From: Planctomycetota bacterium | GTDB taxonomy: Bacteria > Planctomycetota > J058 | Assembly (NCBI GenBank): GCA_023954375.1 | Contig: JAMLIC010000034.1 | Coordinates: forward strand, 1 to 64,000 | Reading direction: 5' to 3' | Length of the DNA stretch: 64,000 nucleotides | In this document: positions 8,979 to 17,970 of the stretch, piece after piece | Layout: every line of letters starts with the position of its first letter | How positions within the stretch are numbered: position 1 is the stretch's first letter | Position numbers and translations under genes: made by a program | Notes under the pieces: generated by a model | The model's input: the letters and a program-made list of their open reading frames with translations, nothing else | What the model was told of the DNA's origin: nothing | The model's database searches: none

Positions 8979-9746
8979 GTGAGCATCGCCGAGCGCGCGC
9001 TCGAGGGCGAGAACCACGCCGTGCTCCGCGGCGGTGGCCCGCTCGTCCTCACCTGCGAGCACGCCGGGCGCGAGGTGCCGCCGGCGCTCGGCGGGCTCGG
9101 CCTCGACGACGCCTTCCTCGACACCCACTGGGGCTGGGACCGCTGGGCCCGCGACGCCACGCTGCGCCTGGCCGCGGCGCTCGACGCCACCGCCGTCACC
9201 AGCCGCCTCTCGCGGCTCCTCGTCGACGTCAACCGCGCCCCCGACGACCCGACCCTGGCCCTCGCCCGCGCCGAGGGCCGCGTCGTCCCGGGCAACGCCG
9301 GCCTCGCCCCGGCGCAGGTCGCGGCCCGCGTGGCCCGCTGGCACGCGCCCTACCACGCCGCCGTGGACGCGGAGGTCGCGCGGGCCGTCGCCCTGCACGG
9401 GGAGGACGCGGTGACCGTGGTCAGCGTCCACAGCTTCACCGGCGAGTGGCCGGGCCAGGACCGCGACTTCGACGTCGGCGTCCTGTTCGACCGCCACGAG
9501 GACCTCGCCCGCCGCGTCCTCGAGGCGCTCCGCGCCCACGGGCTGCGCGCCCGCCTCAACGAGCCCTACTCCGGCCTCGCCGGGCTGATCTACTCGGCGA
9601 AGCGCCACGGCGAGGCGCGCGGAGTGCGCTACGTGGAGCTCGAGCTGAACCAGCACGTCCTCGAGGCCGAGCCCGCGCGCACACGCGTGGCCCGCGCGGT
9701 CGAGGGCGCGCTCCGGACCGCGCTGCCGCAAGGGAGGCCTCGATGA
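8979..9746 (+). CDS. N-formylglutamate amidohydrolase family protein
   Basis: A 255-residue zinc hydrolase-like protein of the FGase (HutG-like) family. Recognisable segments are LTCEHAGREVP near the N-terminus, DTHWGWDRWA, LLVDVNRAPDD, VVSVHSFTGEW and the C-terminal YVELELNQ. The family hydrolyses N-formylglutamate or related amides. With no histidine-degradation genes nearby the real substrate is open. The start codon is uncertain: GTG 8979 gives the conserved N-terminus, and a TTG at 8943 also lies in frame. The stop overlaps the next start by four bases (ATGA), so the two genes are translationally coupled. Confidence 0.85.
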   Translation: MSIAERALEGENHAVLRGGGPLVLTCEHAGREVPPALGGLGLDDAFLDTHWGWDRWARDATLRLAAALDATAVTSRLSRLLVDVNRAPDDPTLALARAEGRVVPGNAGLAPAQVAARVARWHAPYHAAVDAEVARAVALHGEDAVTVVSVHSFTGEWPGQDRDFDVGVLFDRHEDLARRVLEALRAHGLRARLNEPYSGLAGLIYSAKRHGEARGVRYVELELNQHVLEAEPARTRVARAVEGALRTALPQGRPR

Positions 9747-12700
9747 GCACGAGCGCGGACCGGGCCTTCCACCTGATCGCGCAGCAGCGCAAGGTCCTCC
9801 CCAGGCCGCGCCTCGACTCGGCGCTCGAGCAGGCGAGCCGGAAGGGCGTCCCGCTCGAGGAGTTCCTGTTCGACGCGGGGAACCTCGGCGTCGAGGACCT
9901 CGAGAAGATCGTCACGATCCGCGAGCGCCACGGCCGCGCCTGCGCGGCCTGCGGCAAGAAGACCTACCTGCTCCCGGGCGACACGATGAAGAAGCCCTGC
10001 GAGCACTGCGGCGGCGCGCTCGTCCCGCCGCCGCGCCCCGGGGCCGACGCGCCCGCGCCGTCGCCCGAGGCGGGGGCGTCCCCCGCGCCCGGCGGCGACC
10101 CGCAGGACGCGCCCGCGCCGGTCGGGGCGGCGGCGCCCGCTCCCGCACCCGCGCCGACTGTCGCGCCGGCCGTCGTCGAAGCCGCCGCCCCCCCGGCGGC
10201 GGCGCCCCGCGACGCCGTCCTTGCTCGAGCCCACGCGACCGTCGCTCCTGCGCCCGCCGGTCCGCCCGCCGACGCGGCGCCCGCCGCCGCCACCCGCCAG
10301 GCTCCCGCCGGCGCTGCCCGCCGCCCCGGGCCCGCCGGCGCGTCGGAGTCTGGCCGTCTCGCCCGCGCTCCGCAGCCCCCGCGCCCCGCCGCGCCCGGCG
10401 TCGGCGCGCCCCCGGGGCGCAAGGGTCCGCCGCGGCCCGCGCTCGCGTCCGCCGCGGGGCCTCGGCCGCCCGCGCTCGCGTCCGCCGCGGGGCCTCGGCC
10501 GCCCGCCCCGCCCGGTCCGCGGAAGGGTCCGCCGCGCCCGCCCGCCGCCGGGGCGGCTCCAGCCCCCGGGACTGCGACGCCCGGAGCGCCGCGCCCCGGA
10601 CCCCGGAAGGGCCCGGCGGCGGCCGCCGGTCCCGGAGCACCCCGCCCAGGACCCCGGACCGGCCCGCCGCGTCAGCCCGCGGCGGCCTCGGCGACGGCTG
10701 CGTCGGCGCCGCCTCCCGGAGCGCGGCGACCCGGCCCTCGGAAGGGTCCACCGCGCCCGCTCGCGGCCGACGCCGCTCCCGTCACCGACGCCGCTCCCGT
10801 CACCGACGCCGCTCCCGTCGCCGACGCCGCTCCCGTCGCCGACGCCGCTCCCGTCACCGACGCCGCTCCCGTCACCGACGCCGCTCCCGTCACCGACGCC
10901 GCTCCCGTCACCGACGCCGCTCCCGCTCCCGTCACCGACGCCGCTCCCGTCACCGACGCCGCTCCCGTCACTGACGCCGCTCCCGTCGCCGACGCCGCTC
11001 CCGTCACCGACGCCGATCCCGTCACCGACGCCGCTCCCGTCACCGACGCCGCTCCCGCTCCCGCTCCCGCTCCCGCCTCCGAGCCGGACCTCGCCTCCGC
11101 GTCCGACCCGCCGGCGCTCCCGCCCGTCCCCGACGTCCCCGCCGCCGCCGCCGTCGTCGCGCCGCCCGCCGAGGAGGACGACGCCGCCAAGACCGCCCGC
11201 CTCCGGCGCATGCGCCAGGCCGCCGCGATCCCGGGCTACGAGCCCGAGCCCGCGCCCGCGCCGCCCGCGCCGCTCGCGCCCCCCGCGCCGCCCGCGCTAC
11301 CCGAGGACGACGCCGCGAAGTCCGCCCGCCTCCGGCGCATGCGCCAGTCCGCCGCGCTCCCGGGCTACGAGCCCGAGCCGCCGCCGTCCTCCGCCGCGCC
11401 GGCCGCCGACGACGACGCCCGCTCCCGGCCGACCGGCTTCACGCCGGTCACCGACCCCGACGACGACGCCCGCTTCCGGCCCCCCGCCCTCGACGACGAC
11501 GCGCGCTTCGCCCCGCCCGCGGCGCACCGCGCCGCCGCGCCGGCGGGCCTCCAGGGGGCCGTCGACCGCCCGACGCGCCCCCTCGACCAGGAGCTGGGGC
11601 TGATCCTCCGCTACCCGGCGACCTCGCTCGGCCTGTTCGTCGTCAGCGCCGGCGCCCTGCTCGTCTTCCTGGTCGACCTGCTGCTCTTCAACCGCGTGTC
11701 GATCCTCCCGCCGGGCACCGTGATCGCCGTCCTGCCGCTCGTCCTGTACATCTACAGCTACCTCGTGTGCGTCGCCGAGGCGGCCTGCCAGGGGCGCGAG
11801 GAGCTCCCCGACTGGCCCGACCTCGGCGCCACGCTCGGGCTGGGCTGGCGGCTGCTCCTCGCCGCCGCCGCCGCCTTCGGCCCCGCGCTCCTCGCCGGCT
11901 GCCTCCTCGTCAAGGCGTCGGGCCCGGGGGTCGACCGCGCCCGCTTCCCCTCCGTCGGCCGCGACGCCGTGAACCTCGCCGGGGTGAAGGGGCTCGTCGC
12001 GCCCGGGACGAGCGCCGCCGAGGCCGAGTTCGTCACGCTCGACGGCCAGCCCGCCCCGCTCGGCGGCGGCTGGGCGGTCGTCGGGCTCCTCGGCAAGGAC
12101 ACCGCCGACGACACCGGCACCGACGAGGCGTTCGCCACCATGCCGTCGGCCGGCTTCGGCGTGGTGATCGACCACGGCGCGCAGATCCACGACCTCGAGC
12201 GCGTCGGGCGCGCCCTCGCCGGCAAGGTGAACGTCTACGCCGCGTTCGCCGACCCGCGCTGCAAGATCGTGTGGGGCCGCCACCCCTACGTCGTGCCGGA
12301 GTCGGTGCGCGAGCGCTTCGGCTACCGCGACCTCGACTACGAGGCCACCACGCCGGACGACGACGGCGGGTCCGACATCGACGAGGCCCTCGGGCGCGCG
12401 CGTGACCTCGCCGGGCGCAACGCCGCCGCGCACGGCGCGCGCGTCCACCCGCTCGCGCCCAACCCGTTCACGGCGGTCCGCTTCATCCGCAGCGACGGCT
12501 ACGTCTTCCCGGCGCCCTTCGCGCAGGTGAAGCGGCTCCCGGCCGTCTACGTGCTCGACCCGCAGGGGGTCGTCCGCCGCGAGTACGCCACCGGCGTCGA
12601 CGACGAGCAGCTCCACGGCGACCTCCTCGACCTGCTCCGCGGGGGCAAGGGCGACGCCGCGCGCCAGCCCCTGCCGCCGTCGGCCTACGGCCTCCCGGAG

Positions 12701-13102
12701 CGCGTCGGCCGCGGCGCCGCGGCGACCCTGGCCCTCGGGCTCCTCGCCCTGGCCCTGCTCTTCGGCGTCCTCTACTTCCCCATGGCGCTCCTGCTCATGG
12801 TGGCCTTCAACGACGGCTGGATGGCCTTCCAGTACCCCGCCGGCCTGCGCGCGATCGGCGTCGCCGCGCGCGACTACGCGGTGGTCGCCGGCGTGTTCGT
12901 CGGCACCTCGCTCGGCGCCTGGCTCCTCCAGGCGCTCCTCACGGCCACCGTCGTGCGCGTCCTGCCGTCGGCGCTCGGCGCGCTGGTCCAGGGCTACGCG
13001 CACCAGTGGCTGTGGCTCTACGGGGCGCTCGTCTCCACCTACGCGGCCGGGCGCTTCTACTACCGCAACCGCGAGGCGATCGGCTGGTTCAACCGCCGCT
13101 GA
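9743..13102 (+). CDS. Large membrane protein: zinc ribbon, Ala/Pro repeats, degenerate thioredoxin-like domain
   Basis: A 1119-residue modular protein of unknown role. Residues 67-89 form a zinc ribbon (Cys67, Cys70, Cys86, Cys89). Residues 95-600 are Ala/Pro-rich with RKGPPRP repeats, a tandem APVTDA array (about 342-438) and two copies of a motif holding ARLRRMRQ and PGYEPEP. A membrane segment near 627-650 and another near 660-680 precede a region at about 735-970 that resembles a redoxin: LDGQPAPL at the start and [14 protein letters not shown] near the end. The redox CxxC is absent. Four or more hydrophobic helices finish the protein. A GGGAGG site precedes the ATG, which overlaps the previous stop. 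Its 3' end overlaps the convergent glycosylase gene by 14 bases. A role in membrane stress sensing is only a guess. Confidence 0.8.
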   Translation: MSTSADRAFHLIAQQRKVLPRPRLDSALEQASRKGVPLEEFLFDAGNLGVEDLEKIVTIRERHGRACAACGKKTYLLPGDTMKKPCEHCGGALVPPPRPGADAPAPSPEAGASPAPGGDPQDAPAPVGAAAPAPAPAPTVAPAVVEAAAPPAAAPRDAVLARAHATVAPAPAGPPADAAPAAATRQAPAGAARRPGPAGASESGRLARAPQPPRPAAPGVGAPPGRKGPPRPALASAAGPRPPALASAAGPRPPAPPGPRKGPPRPPAAGAAPAPGTATPGAPRPGPRKGPAAAAGPGAPRPGPRTGPPRQPAAASATAASAPPPGARRPGPRKGPPRPLAADAAPVTDAAPVTDAAPVADAAPVADAAPVTDAAPVTDAAPVTDAAPVTDAAPAPVTDAAPVTDAAPVTDAAPVADAAPVTDADPVTDAAPVTDAAPAPAPAPASEPDLASASDPPALPPVPDVPAAAAVVAPPAEEDDAAKTARLRRMRQAAAIPGYEPEPAPAPPAPLAPPAPPALPEDDAAKSARLRRMRQSAALPGYEPEPPPSSAAPAADDDARSRPTGFTPVTDPDDDARFRPPALDDDARFAPPAAHRAAAPAGLQGAVDRPTRPLDQELGLILRYPATSLGLFVVSAGALLVFLVDLLLFNRVSILPPGTVIAVLPLVLYIYSYLVCVAEAACQGREELPDWPDLGATLGLGWRLLLAAAAAFGPALLAGCLLVKASGPGVDRARFPSVGRDAVNLAGVKGLVAPGTSAAEAEFVTLDGQPAPLGGGWAVVGLLGKDTADDTGTDEAFATMPSAGFGVVIDHGAQIHDLERVGRALAGKVNVYAAFADPRCKIVWGRHPYVVPESVRERFGYRDLDYEATTPDDDGGSDIDEALGRARDLAGRNAAAHGARVHPLAPNPFTAVRFIRSDGYVFPAPFAQVKRLPAVYVLDPQGVVRREYATGVDDEQLHGDLLDLLRGGKGDAARQPLPPSAYGLPERVGRGAAATLALGLLALALLFGVLYFPMALLLMVAFNDGWMAFQYPAGLRAIGVAARDYAVVAGVFVGTSLGAWLLQALLTATVVRVLPSALGALVQGYAHQWLWLYGALVSTYAAGRFYYRNREAIGWFNRR
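10439..10504 (+). repeat. 33-bp perfect tandem duplication
   Basis: Two adjacent identical 33-base units encode [11 protein letters not shown] twice inside the Pro/Ala-rich linker of the large membrane protein. The unit is a multiple of three, so the frame is kept. It looks like a recent slippage or unequal recombination product. Confidence 0.9.
10767..11056 (+). repeat. 18-bp tandem repeat encoding APVTDA
   Basis: About 16 copies of an 18-base unit (GCTCCCGTCACCGACGCC and close variants) encode Ala-Pro-Val-Thr/Ala-Asp-Ala. Variation is limited to a T/A switch, one Asp for Ala change and one partial unit giving APAPVTDA. Near-identity at the DNA level points to recent expansion and likely copy-number variation between strains. 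In the protein it makes a flexible acidic linker between the zinc ribbon and the membrane part. Confidence 0.92.
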
Positions 13103-13670
13103 TCGTCGACCCGGAGCCCACCAGCCGGAACCGCCAGGGCAGGTCGACGGCCTTGCTGATCCCGACGCGCGGCCCCGCGACCACCGCCGCATCCGGCGCG
13201 CGCGGGCCGGCGACGAGGCGGACGGGCCCCGCCGCCTCGACGAGGTCCTGGCCGTCGTCGCCGAGCGTGATCCCGAGCGCCCTGCACAGCTTGCCCGGGC
13301 CGTCGGTCCAGGCGCGGCGCGGCGCCCCCGCGCGCCGCGCCGCGACCTGCTCGAGGCCGTGCGTCGGCGCGAGCGCCCGCACGAGCACGCCCGCGCCGGT
13401 CCCGGCGCCCTCGCACGAGACGTTGGCGCACACGACCTGGTGGATCCGGTAGACGTAGAGGTGCCCGCCGCGCAGGAACAGGCTGCGGTTGCGGCGCGTC
13501 GGGCCGACGAACGCGTGGCTGGCCGCCTCGCGCTCGTGGTAGGCCTCGGTCTCGACGATCCGCCCGCCCACGCCGTCGCGCAGGAGGACCGCGCCGAGCA
13601 GGTCGCGGGCGACGGCGACCACGTCGCGCTCGAAGAAGGCGCGCGGCAGCCCGACCGACGTCGCGCTCAC
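13089..13670 (-). CDS. 3-methyladenine DNA glycosylase (AAG/MPG type)
   Basis: Base excision repair enzyme that removes alkylated purines. The 193-residue protein has the AAG fold signatures RDLLGAVLLRD, the catalytic GGRIVETEAYH with the water-activating glutamate, ASHAFVGPTRRN, and the GHLYVYRIHQVVCANVS strand pair. It also has GPGKLCRALGIT and GPRVGISKAVDLPWRF near the end, all typical of this family at its usual length. The GTG start overlaps the stop of the upstream protease gene as GTGA, giving strong translational coupling. The 3' end overlaps the convergent large membrane protein gene by 14 bases. Confidence 0.94.
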   Translation of the reverse strand: MSATSVGLPRAFFERDVVAVARDLLGAVLLRDGVGGRIVETEAYHEREAASHAFVGPTRRNRSLFLRGGHLYVYRIHQVVCANVSCEGAGTGAGVLVRALAPTHGLEQVAARRAGAPRRAWTDGPGKLCRALGITLGDDGQDLVEAAGPVRLVAGPRAPDAAVVAGPRVGISKAVDLPWRFRLVGSGSTISGG

Positions 13671-14614
13671 CCGCGGCGCTCGTCGCCGGCGGTCGCCGAC
13701 ACCCGCTCCTGGCGCAGGGCGCGGCTCGCCCGGGCGAGGAAGCGCCGCTCCTCGCGCGTCAGCCCGTCGAGGCCCTCGCGCGAGACCTTCTCCAGCACGA
13801 GGTCGAGCCGCGCGCGCATGGCCTCGCGCCGCCGCGCCTCCTCCTCCTGACGCCGGCGACGCCGCCGCGCGCGCCAGGCGGCGAGCGGCCCGGGGCCCGG
13901 CGGCCCGGCCGGCGCCCAGGCCGGCTCGACCTCGCCCGCGCGCGCCCGCGCGCGCAGGGCCGACGAGGCCACGAAGGCCATGACGAGCACGACCAGCGTG
14001 TGCCCCGCCAGGAGCGCCCACAGGCCGACGCCCGCGGCGACGACGAGGCCGACCGTGATCGCGACCCGCGTGGCCCGCGCCTCGCCGAGCCGCGGCCAGA
14101 GCGCCGCCTGCAGGGCGCGCCCGCCGTCCATGGGGTAGGCGGGCAGGAGGTTGAACAGCGCCAGGGCCCCGTTGACGAACACGATCATCGCCAGGACCGG
14201 CGGCCCGCTCACGGGGCCGAGCGTCTCGAGCGACCACCCGCCGCCGAGGGCCAGGAACGGCGGCAGGGCCGCGACGACGAGCGCCACGTTCACGAGCGGC
14301 CCGCTCACGGCGGCCGCGAAGCGCGGCCAGGGCGCGCGCGGCGTCTGGACGTCGGCCAGCCCGCCCAGCGGCCAGAGGACCACCTCGCGCGCGTCGCCGC
14401 CCACCCCGCGCGCCGCCCAGCAGTGGCCGAGCTCGTGCAGCAGCACGCTCGCGCCGAGGACGAGCACCAGCAGGAGCGCGTGGAGCGGCTCGGCGCGGAG
14501 CCACACCAGCAGCCACGCGGCGGCCACGAACAGCGTCCAGTGAACGAACACGTCCACGCCCCGGACCTGACCGACCCGCAGGCGCGCCGAGAGCAGCTTG
14601 GCGAAGGCGTCCAC
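13667..14614 (-). CDS. Site-2 protease family zinc metalloprotease (M50)
   Basis: A 315-residue intramembrane protease. The zinc motif HELGH (in VLLHELGHCWAAR, about residues 60-64) lies in the second membrane helix, and the third ligand is in NLLPAYPMDGGR (about 161-172). About five hydrophobic helices are followed by a basic C-terminal cytosolic tail (RRRRRRQEEEARRR) that looks like a coiled coil. Family members cleave membrane-bound regulators such as anti-sigma factors. This one lacks PDZ domains and so belongs to the short SpoIVFB-like group. It is coupled to the DNA glycosylase downstream through a GTGA overlap; whether the pairing has meaning is unknown. Confidence 0.92.
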   Translation of the reverse strand: MDAFAKLLSARLRVGQVRGVDVFVHWTLFVAAAWLLVWLRAEPLHALLLVLVLGASVLLHELGHCWAARGVGGDAREVVLWPLGGLADVQTPRAPWPRFAAAVSGPLVNVALVVAALPPFLALGGGWSLETLGPVSGPPVLAMIVFVNGALALFNLLPAYPMDGGRALQAALWPRLGEARATRVAITVGLVVAAGVGLWALLAGHTLVVLVMAFVASSALRARARAGEVEPAWAPAGPPGPGPLAAWRARRRRRRQEEEARRREAMRARLDLVLEKVSREGLDGLTREERRFLARASRALRQERVSATAGDERRG

Positions 14615-14669
14615 GGAGGCTCCCCGTCACCCTCGAGCGTACCCCCGCTCGCCGCGACCGCCGAGCCCT

Positions 14670-14760
14670 GCGACGAGGGCTGCGCTCGCGAGTGGGGGCG
14701 CGATCGGCGCAAGTCCCGGGCGACCGCGCCCTGTCCCGCTCCGCGCCTCCCCAGCGCTCG
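14670..14760 (+). repeat. Dispersed ~90-bp element, copy B
   Basis: Plus-strand copy of the element seen reversed at 7.1 kb. Shared blocks in order are TGCGCTCGCGAG, GCGATCGGCGCAAGT, CCCGGGC and CCGCGCCTCCCC-GCGCTCG. It fills most of the 199-base gap between the start of the M50 gene and the stop of the next minus-strand gene. Read in one frame, copies A and B both encode RSAQVPG...RSAPP.RS, but no start signal or longer gene supports a protein. Confidence 0.65.
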
Positions 14761-14813
14761 CCCCGGGGTGTCGAGCACGAGCGGCGGGTCCCGCCACGTC
14801 CTCCCTGGCGGGC

Positions 14814-16568
14814 CTACTCGACCTCGTACCAGCGCGGGGGCTCGCCGCCGAAGGCCATGGGCAGGCCCCGCCAGCGGCCGAAGCGCTGCCGGTAGGCCTG
14901 GCAGAGCCGCAGGCGGTAGGCGTGCGGCGCCTGGAACAGGACCGCCTTCACCTGGTCGTCGCGCAGGAGGTACTCGACCGGGCCCTGCCGCCCGGCGTCG
15001 ATCATGGCCTCGAGCAGCGCCACCAGCCGCGCCACCCCGCGCCGCGCGCCCTCCGCCACGGCGCGGTCGCTCTGCGCGGCCGCGTCGGCGTCGAGCAGGA
15101 GGTGCGAGAGCGCCTGCAGGCGCTTGTGCCGGTCGATCAGCGCCTCGTGCAGGCGGAGCGCCGCCAGCCCGTCGGCGGTGTAGAGCCCGCCTATCCGCGC
15201 GTCCATCTCGCGCTCGAGCGCCGTCACCTCGCGGCGCAGGAGGAGGAGCCCGAGCGCCTGGCGCGTCCGCTCCTGCGCCAGCTGGCACAGGGCGCGCACG
15301 AGCGCCGGGCCGCGGCCGAGGCGGGTGCGCTCGGGGTCGGGGTAGAACTCCCACCGGAGGTGCGCCCCGCCCGGACCGGCGCCCGGGAGGTGCTCGACCG
15401 CGCGCCCGCGCGCCGGGTCGAACACGAGCCAGCGCCAGCCGCCGTCGAAGACGCCGAGGCCGTTGGCGGCGACGAGCACCATGGGCCCGCGCGCGGGGCT
15501 GAGCAGCGGCGGCTGCTCCTGCTCGGGGTCGAGCGAGAGGTCGGGCCGCTCGAGCAGGACCGGCTGCGCGTCGCCCACGAGGAGGAGCGGGTTGTCGGCC
15601 GGCAGCGGCGGCGGCGCGCCCTGGGGCTCGTTCAGCTCGGGGTTGGGCGGGAGGTCCACGTGGCGGCGGACCCAGTCGATCCAGCCGCCCCGCCGCGACG
15701 GCAGCGCCGCCTCGCCGCCGCTCGCCAGGGCCTCGAGCGCGTGGAACGGCACGCTCCCGCGCTCCCACAGGTGCGCGATCAGGTCCTGCCAGGCCCGGCC
15801 GGGCCCCCCGAGCACGCGCGTCGAGCGGGCGAACGTCGGCGGGCCGCCGACGGGCCCGATCATGACGCGGAGGCGGTCGCGCCCGCCCTGCGGGTCCTCG
15901 ACGACGTGGACCGTCCGCTCGAGGCCGTCCGCGCGCGTGCGGAACGTCACCGTCCGCAGGGGGCCGTCGTTGCCGAGCGCCACGCCCGGCCGCGGCGGGC
16001 CGAGCGTCGTCGCCCCCTCCGCCGGCGGGCAGGGCAGGACCTCGACCTCGTCGGGCGCGCCCTCGACCTCGACGGTGAGGACGGCCCCCCGCTCGGTCCG
16101 CAGCCGGCGCGCCCGCTCCTGCAGCCCGGGCGGCAAGGACGGCCCCGGCGCCGCCGGCTCCCCCAGCCGCGCGTGGAGCTCCTGGCGGCGCCGCAGGGCC
16201 TCCTCGAAGGCGTCCACGTCCGCGAGCACGGCGCGGACGTGCCGATACGCGGCCGGGTCCGCCAGCGCGCGCGCCAGCGCCCGCAGCTCGCCCTCGTTCA
16301 CCTCGACCGCCGCGGCCAGGTCGGCCCGCCGGCGCACGTCCGCCGGCGCCTCGTCCGCCGCCTCCCGGGCGGGGGGCGGGGGCGGCGTGGGGGCCACGGC
16401 GATCCGCTCGGCCGGAGGTCGCTCCGGCGCCGCGGGCGCGCGCTCGAGGCGCAGGCCCACGACCAGGCCGAGCCCCAGCCCCGCGATGAGGACCATCAGG
16501 TCGCGCGGCAGGTCGCGGGTCCAGGAGGGGGCGAGAGCGCGCGAGGGGGTCGGAGGGTGCACGGTCAT
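14814..16568 (-). CDS. Hypothetical membrane-anchored protein
   Basis: A 584-residue protein that I do not recognise. It has a proline-rich cytosolic start, one membrane helix at about residues 24-41 (LMVLIAGLGLGLVVGL), a Pro/Ala linker, and a large domain presumably outside the cytoplasm. A helical stretch around residues 430-530 is rich in Leu, Arg and Glu. The central part contains several WIDWV/WEFY/WRWLVF aromatic patches. No catalytic motif could be identified. The ATG at 16568 is followed by MTVHPPTP. A dispersed repeat (copy B) lies directly downstream. Confidence 0.65.
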   Translation of the reverse strand: MTVHPPTPSRALAPSWTRDLPRDLMVLIAGLGLGLVVGLRLERAPAAPERPPAERIAVAPTPPPPPAREAADEAPADVRRRADLAAAVEVNEGELRALARALADPAAYRHVRAVLADVDAFEEALRRRQELHARLGEPAAPGPSLPPGLQERARRLRTERGAVLTVEVEGAPDEVEVLPCPPAEGATTLGPPRPGVALGNDGPLRTVTFRTRADGLERTVHVVEDPQGGRDRLRVMIGPVGGPPTFARSTRVLGGPGRAWQDLIAHLWERGSVPFHALEALASGGEAALPSRRGGWIDWVRRHVDLPPNPELNEPQGAPPPLPADNPLLLVGDAQPVLLERPDLSLDPEQEQPPLLSPARGPMVLVAANGLGVFDGGWRWLVFDPARGRAVEHLPGAGPGGAHLRWEFYPDPERTRLGRGPALVRALCQLAQERTRQALGLLLLRREVTALEREMDARIGGLYTADGLAALRLHEALIDRHKRLQALSHLLLDADAAAQSDRAVAEGARRGVARLVALLEAMIDAGRQGPVEYLLRDDQVKAVLFQAPHAYRLRLCQAYRQRFGRWRGLPMAFGGEPPRWYEVE

Positions 16569-16632
16569 CGCGAGGATAGACGTGCCCGCGCGATTCGTCA
16601 GGGCAGCAGCCGCGCGGCGCTCCGGAAACGAC

Positions 16633-16660
16633 GACGGCCGCGCCTCGTGGCGCGGCCGTC
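16633..16660 (-). terminator. Hairpin terminator
   Basis: A perfect 11-bp stem (GACGGCCGCGC with GCGCGGCCGTC) closes a six-base loop, 30 bases downstream of the stop of the small minus-strand gene. On that strand a short TTTCC stretch follows the stem. It probably ends that transcript. Confidence 0.75.
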
Positions 16661-16690
16661 GGTGGTCGGTCGGTCAGGAGCGAGTCGCCG

Positions 16691-16930
16691 TCAGATCTCC
16701 TCGACCTCGGCGTTGCCCGCGTACGACAGGAAGCTGGCCATGTAGAGGCGCTGGTTCATGAAGGTGTAGCCACGGGCCTTGCGGTCGGGGAAGTAGACGT
16801 CCACCTTCGTCGCGCCCCCACGCTTCATGCGCAGGAGGCCGATCCGGGTGACGTACCCCTCCGCTCCGTCCGCCTTCGTCTTCACCTTCGCAGCGAGCTT
16901 GAGGGGCTTGGAGTCGTACCGGGCCTTCAT
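16691..16930 (-). CDS. Small basic protein, hypothetical
   Basis: A 79-residue protein with ten or more Lys/Arg residues, mostly in the first 55 positions, and an acidic tail ending EVEEI. It reads as a compact beta-rich domain (VTRIGLLRMKRGGATKVDVYF). I do not recognise the family. AAGGAG stands about a dozen bases before the ATG, and a strong hairpin terminator follows the stop, so it appears to be a genuine single-gene transcript. The next gene on the same strand (17130) also encodes a small basic protein. Nucleic-acid binding is possible but unproven. Confidence 0.7.
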   Translation of the reverse strand: MKARYDSKPLKLAAKVKTKADGAEGYVTRIGLLRMKRGGATKVDVYFPDRKARGYTFMNQRLYMASFLSYAGNAEVEEI

Positions 16931-17129
16931 CCTGAGGACACTCCTTTATGACGCGGCAAAGAGCGAGGCGACCGGCGCAAGCGTCTCGGTGTGCCGCGGG
17001 ACACACGCGCGAGCCTGCGAGGCATGCTTCGTCACCGCGACGGGCCGATCCTACTCTCCTGCCCCATCCCTGTTGTCACGATTTCGTCATGCGGGGCGCG
17101 ACTCAACGCAAGCCCCTGTGAGCGCGTAG

Positions 17130-17483
17130 CTAGTGCTTACGGATCTCCGGCACCGGGATGGGCGCCGGCGAGCCGGACTTCTGCTTCAGGTTCATCTGCT
17201 TCATCCGACCCGACGCGCTCTCGAGCCACACCCGGAAGTCACCCGTGCTCTTGAGGCGCTTGACGTAATCGGCGGCGATGTCCTGGTCGAGGTCACGGCA
17301 GATGACGACGGGGGCCGAGCTCACCACCACGTCGGCCAGGGCCTCGTTGATGTCGAACGTCCGGAGGAGGGCCTCCTTGGCCTTGGCCGGGCTCTGCGTG
17401 CCGTGGAGCGCGATCGAGAACCGCGGTCCGCGGTCCACCGGCTTCATCTTGATCTTCAGGCCCTTGGTCTTGATCTTACGCAT
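17130..17483 (-). CDS. L7/L12 C-terminal-domain-like small protein
   Basis: A 117-residue basic protein. Residues about 34-90 match the pattern of the ribosomal protein bL12 C-terminal domain: a helix, then ALADVVVSSAPVVICRDL in place of the bL12 AKDLVESAP segment, then AADYVKRLKSTGDFRVWLES in place of the helix and final strand. A lysine-rich N-terminal tail (KIKTKGLKIKMKP) replaces the dimerisation domain and hinge of true bL12, and no rpl genes are nearby. It is therefore unlikely to be the ribosomal stalk protein itself. AAGGTGA precedes the ATG. The role is unknown. The bL12 domain recruits translation factors, so a ribosome-associated function is conceivable. Confidence 0.7.
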   Translation of the reverse strand: MRKIKTKGLKIKMKPVDRGPRFSIALHGTQSPAKAKEALLRTFDINEALADVVVSSAPVVICRDLDQDIAADYVKRLKSTGDFRVWLESASGRMKQMNLKQKSGSPAPIPVPEIRKH

Positions 17484-17970
17484 GGGTCACCTTCCGGTAC
17501 GAAAAGCCCGAGCGCCGACGATGTGCTGCCCCGCCTGCAACGGGGCACACCGGAATTCGGTGCCCCGCGAGGTGGCGGAACACACGGAAGACCAAGGCCT
17601 GACGCGACGCGTCACGACAGGTTGGCGCCCAGGAGAGTGACGAACGTAGCAGGAGAGTCCGACACCGTCCAGAGAAACGACTGCGGCCCCCCCTCGGTAA
17701 GACGTGTCCCGCCTCGATCTCTCCGCGACGCCCGCGACGCGCCTTGACGGTGTGAACCGCAACGGGACGCAAAACGGAAAACGGGCCGAACGGGTCCGCC
17801 GTTCCCGCTGCCCGGCGATGGCGCCGACGATCGAAGCTGAGCCCTCACTGGACCTTGACATGTGACACAGGCCCGACGTGGCTTTGGACCGGTGATTGTG
17901 TATGGTTCCCGCGCGTTCGTTCGCTTGGGACGAACCACCTCGCGGGTCACGGCTGGATCGAGGGACGTTC
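17484..17970. other. Long intergenic region between divergent genes
   Basis: This gap has no supported gene. Its left part would be the 5' leader of the L12-like gene. It holds a hairpin near 17541-17567 (GGGG-CACCG-GAATT-CGGTG-CCCC) about 60 bases upstream of that start. Its right part should carry the promoter of the Kelch lipoprotein. TTGACA occurs at 17855-17860 and TATGGT at 17901-17906, but the spacing between them is far too long to be one sigma-70 promoter. GC content is lower here than in the flanking genes. Confidence 0.5.

Noticed and set aside
10221-11603. Long Pro/Arg/Ser-rich frame overlapping the large membrane protein
   Set aside because: It is the shifted reading of the APVTDA repeats and other GC-rich codons, with no start signal or homology.
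11297-13192. Antisense frame of about 630 codons opposite the large membrane protein
   Set aside because: Arg/Gly/Ala-rich antisense reading that mirrors codon bias of the sense gene; typical of high-GC DNA.
14692-14895. Small protein encoded by dispersed repeat copies A and B (RSAQVPG pattern)
   Set aside because: The frame is shared by two copies but has no ribosome binding site, ends differ, and copy C does not keep it; DNA-level similarity explains it.
17855-17906. Sigma-70 promoter from TTGACA (17855) to TATGGT (17901)
   Set aside because: The spacing is about 40 bases instead of 16-18; each hexamer alone is too weak to call.
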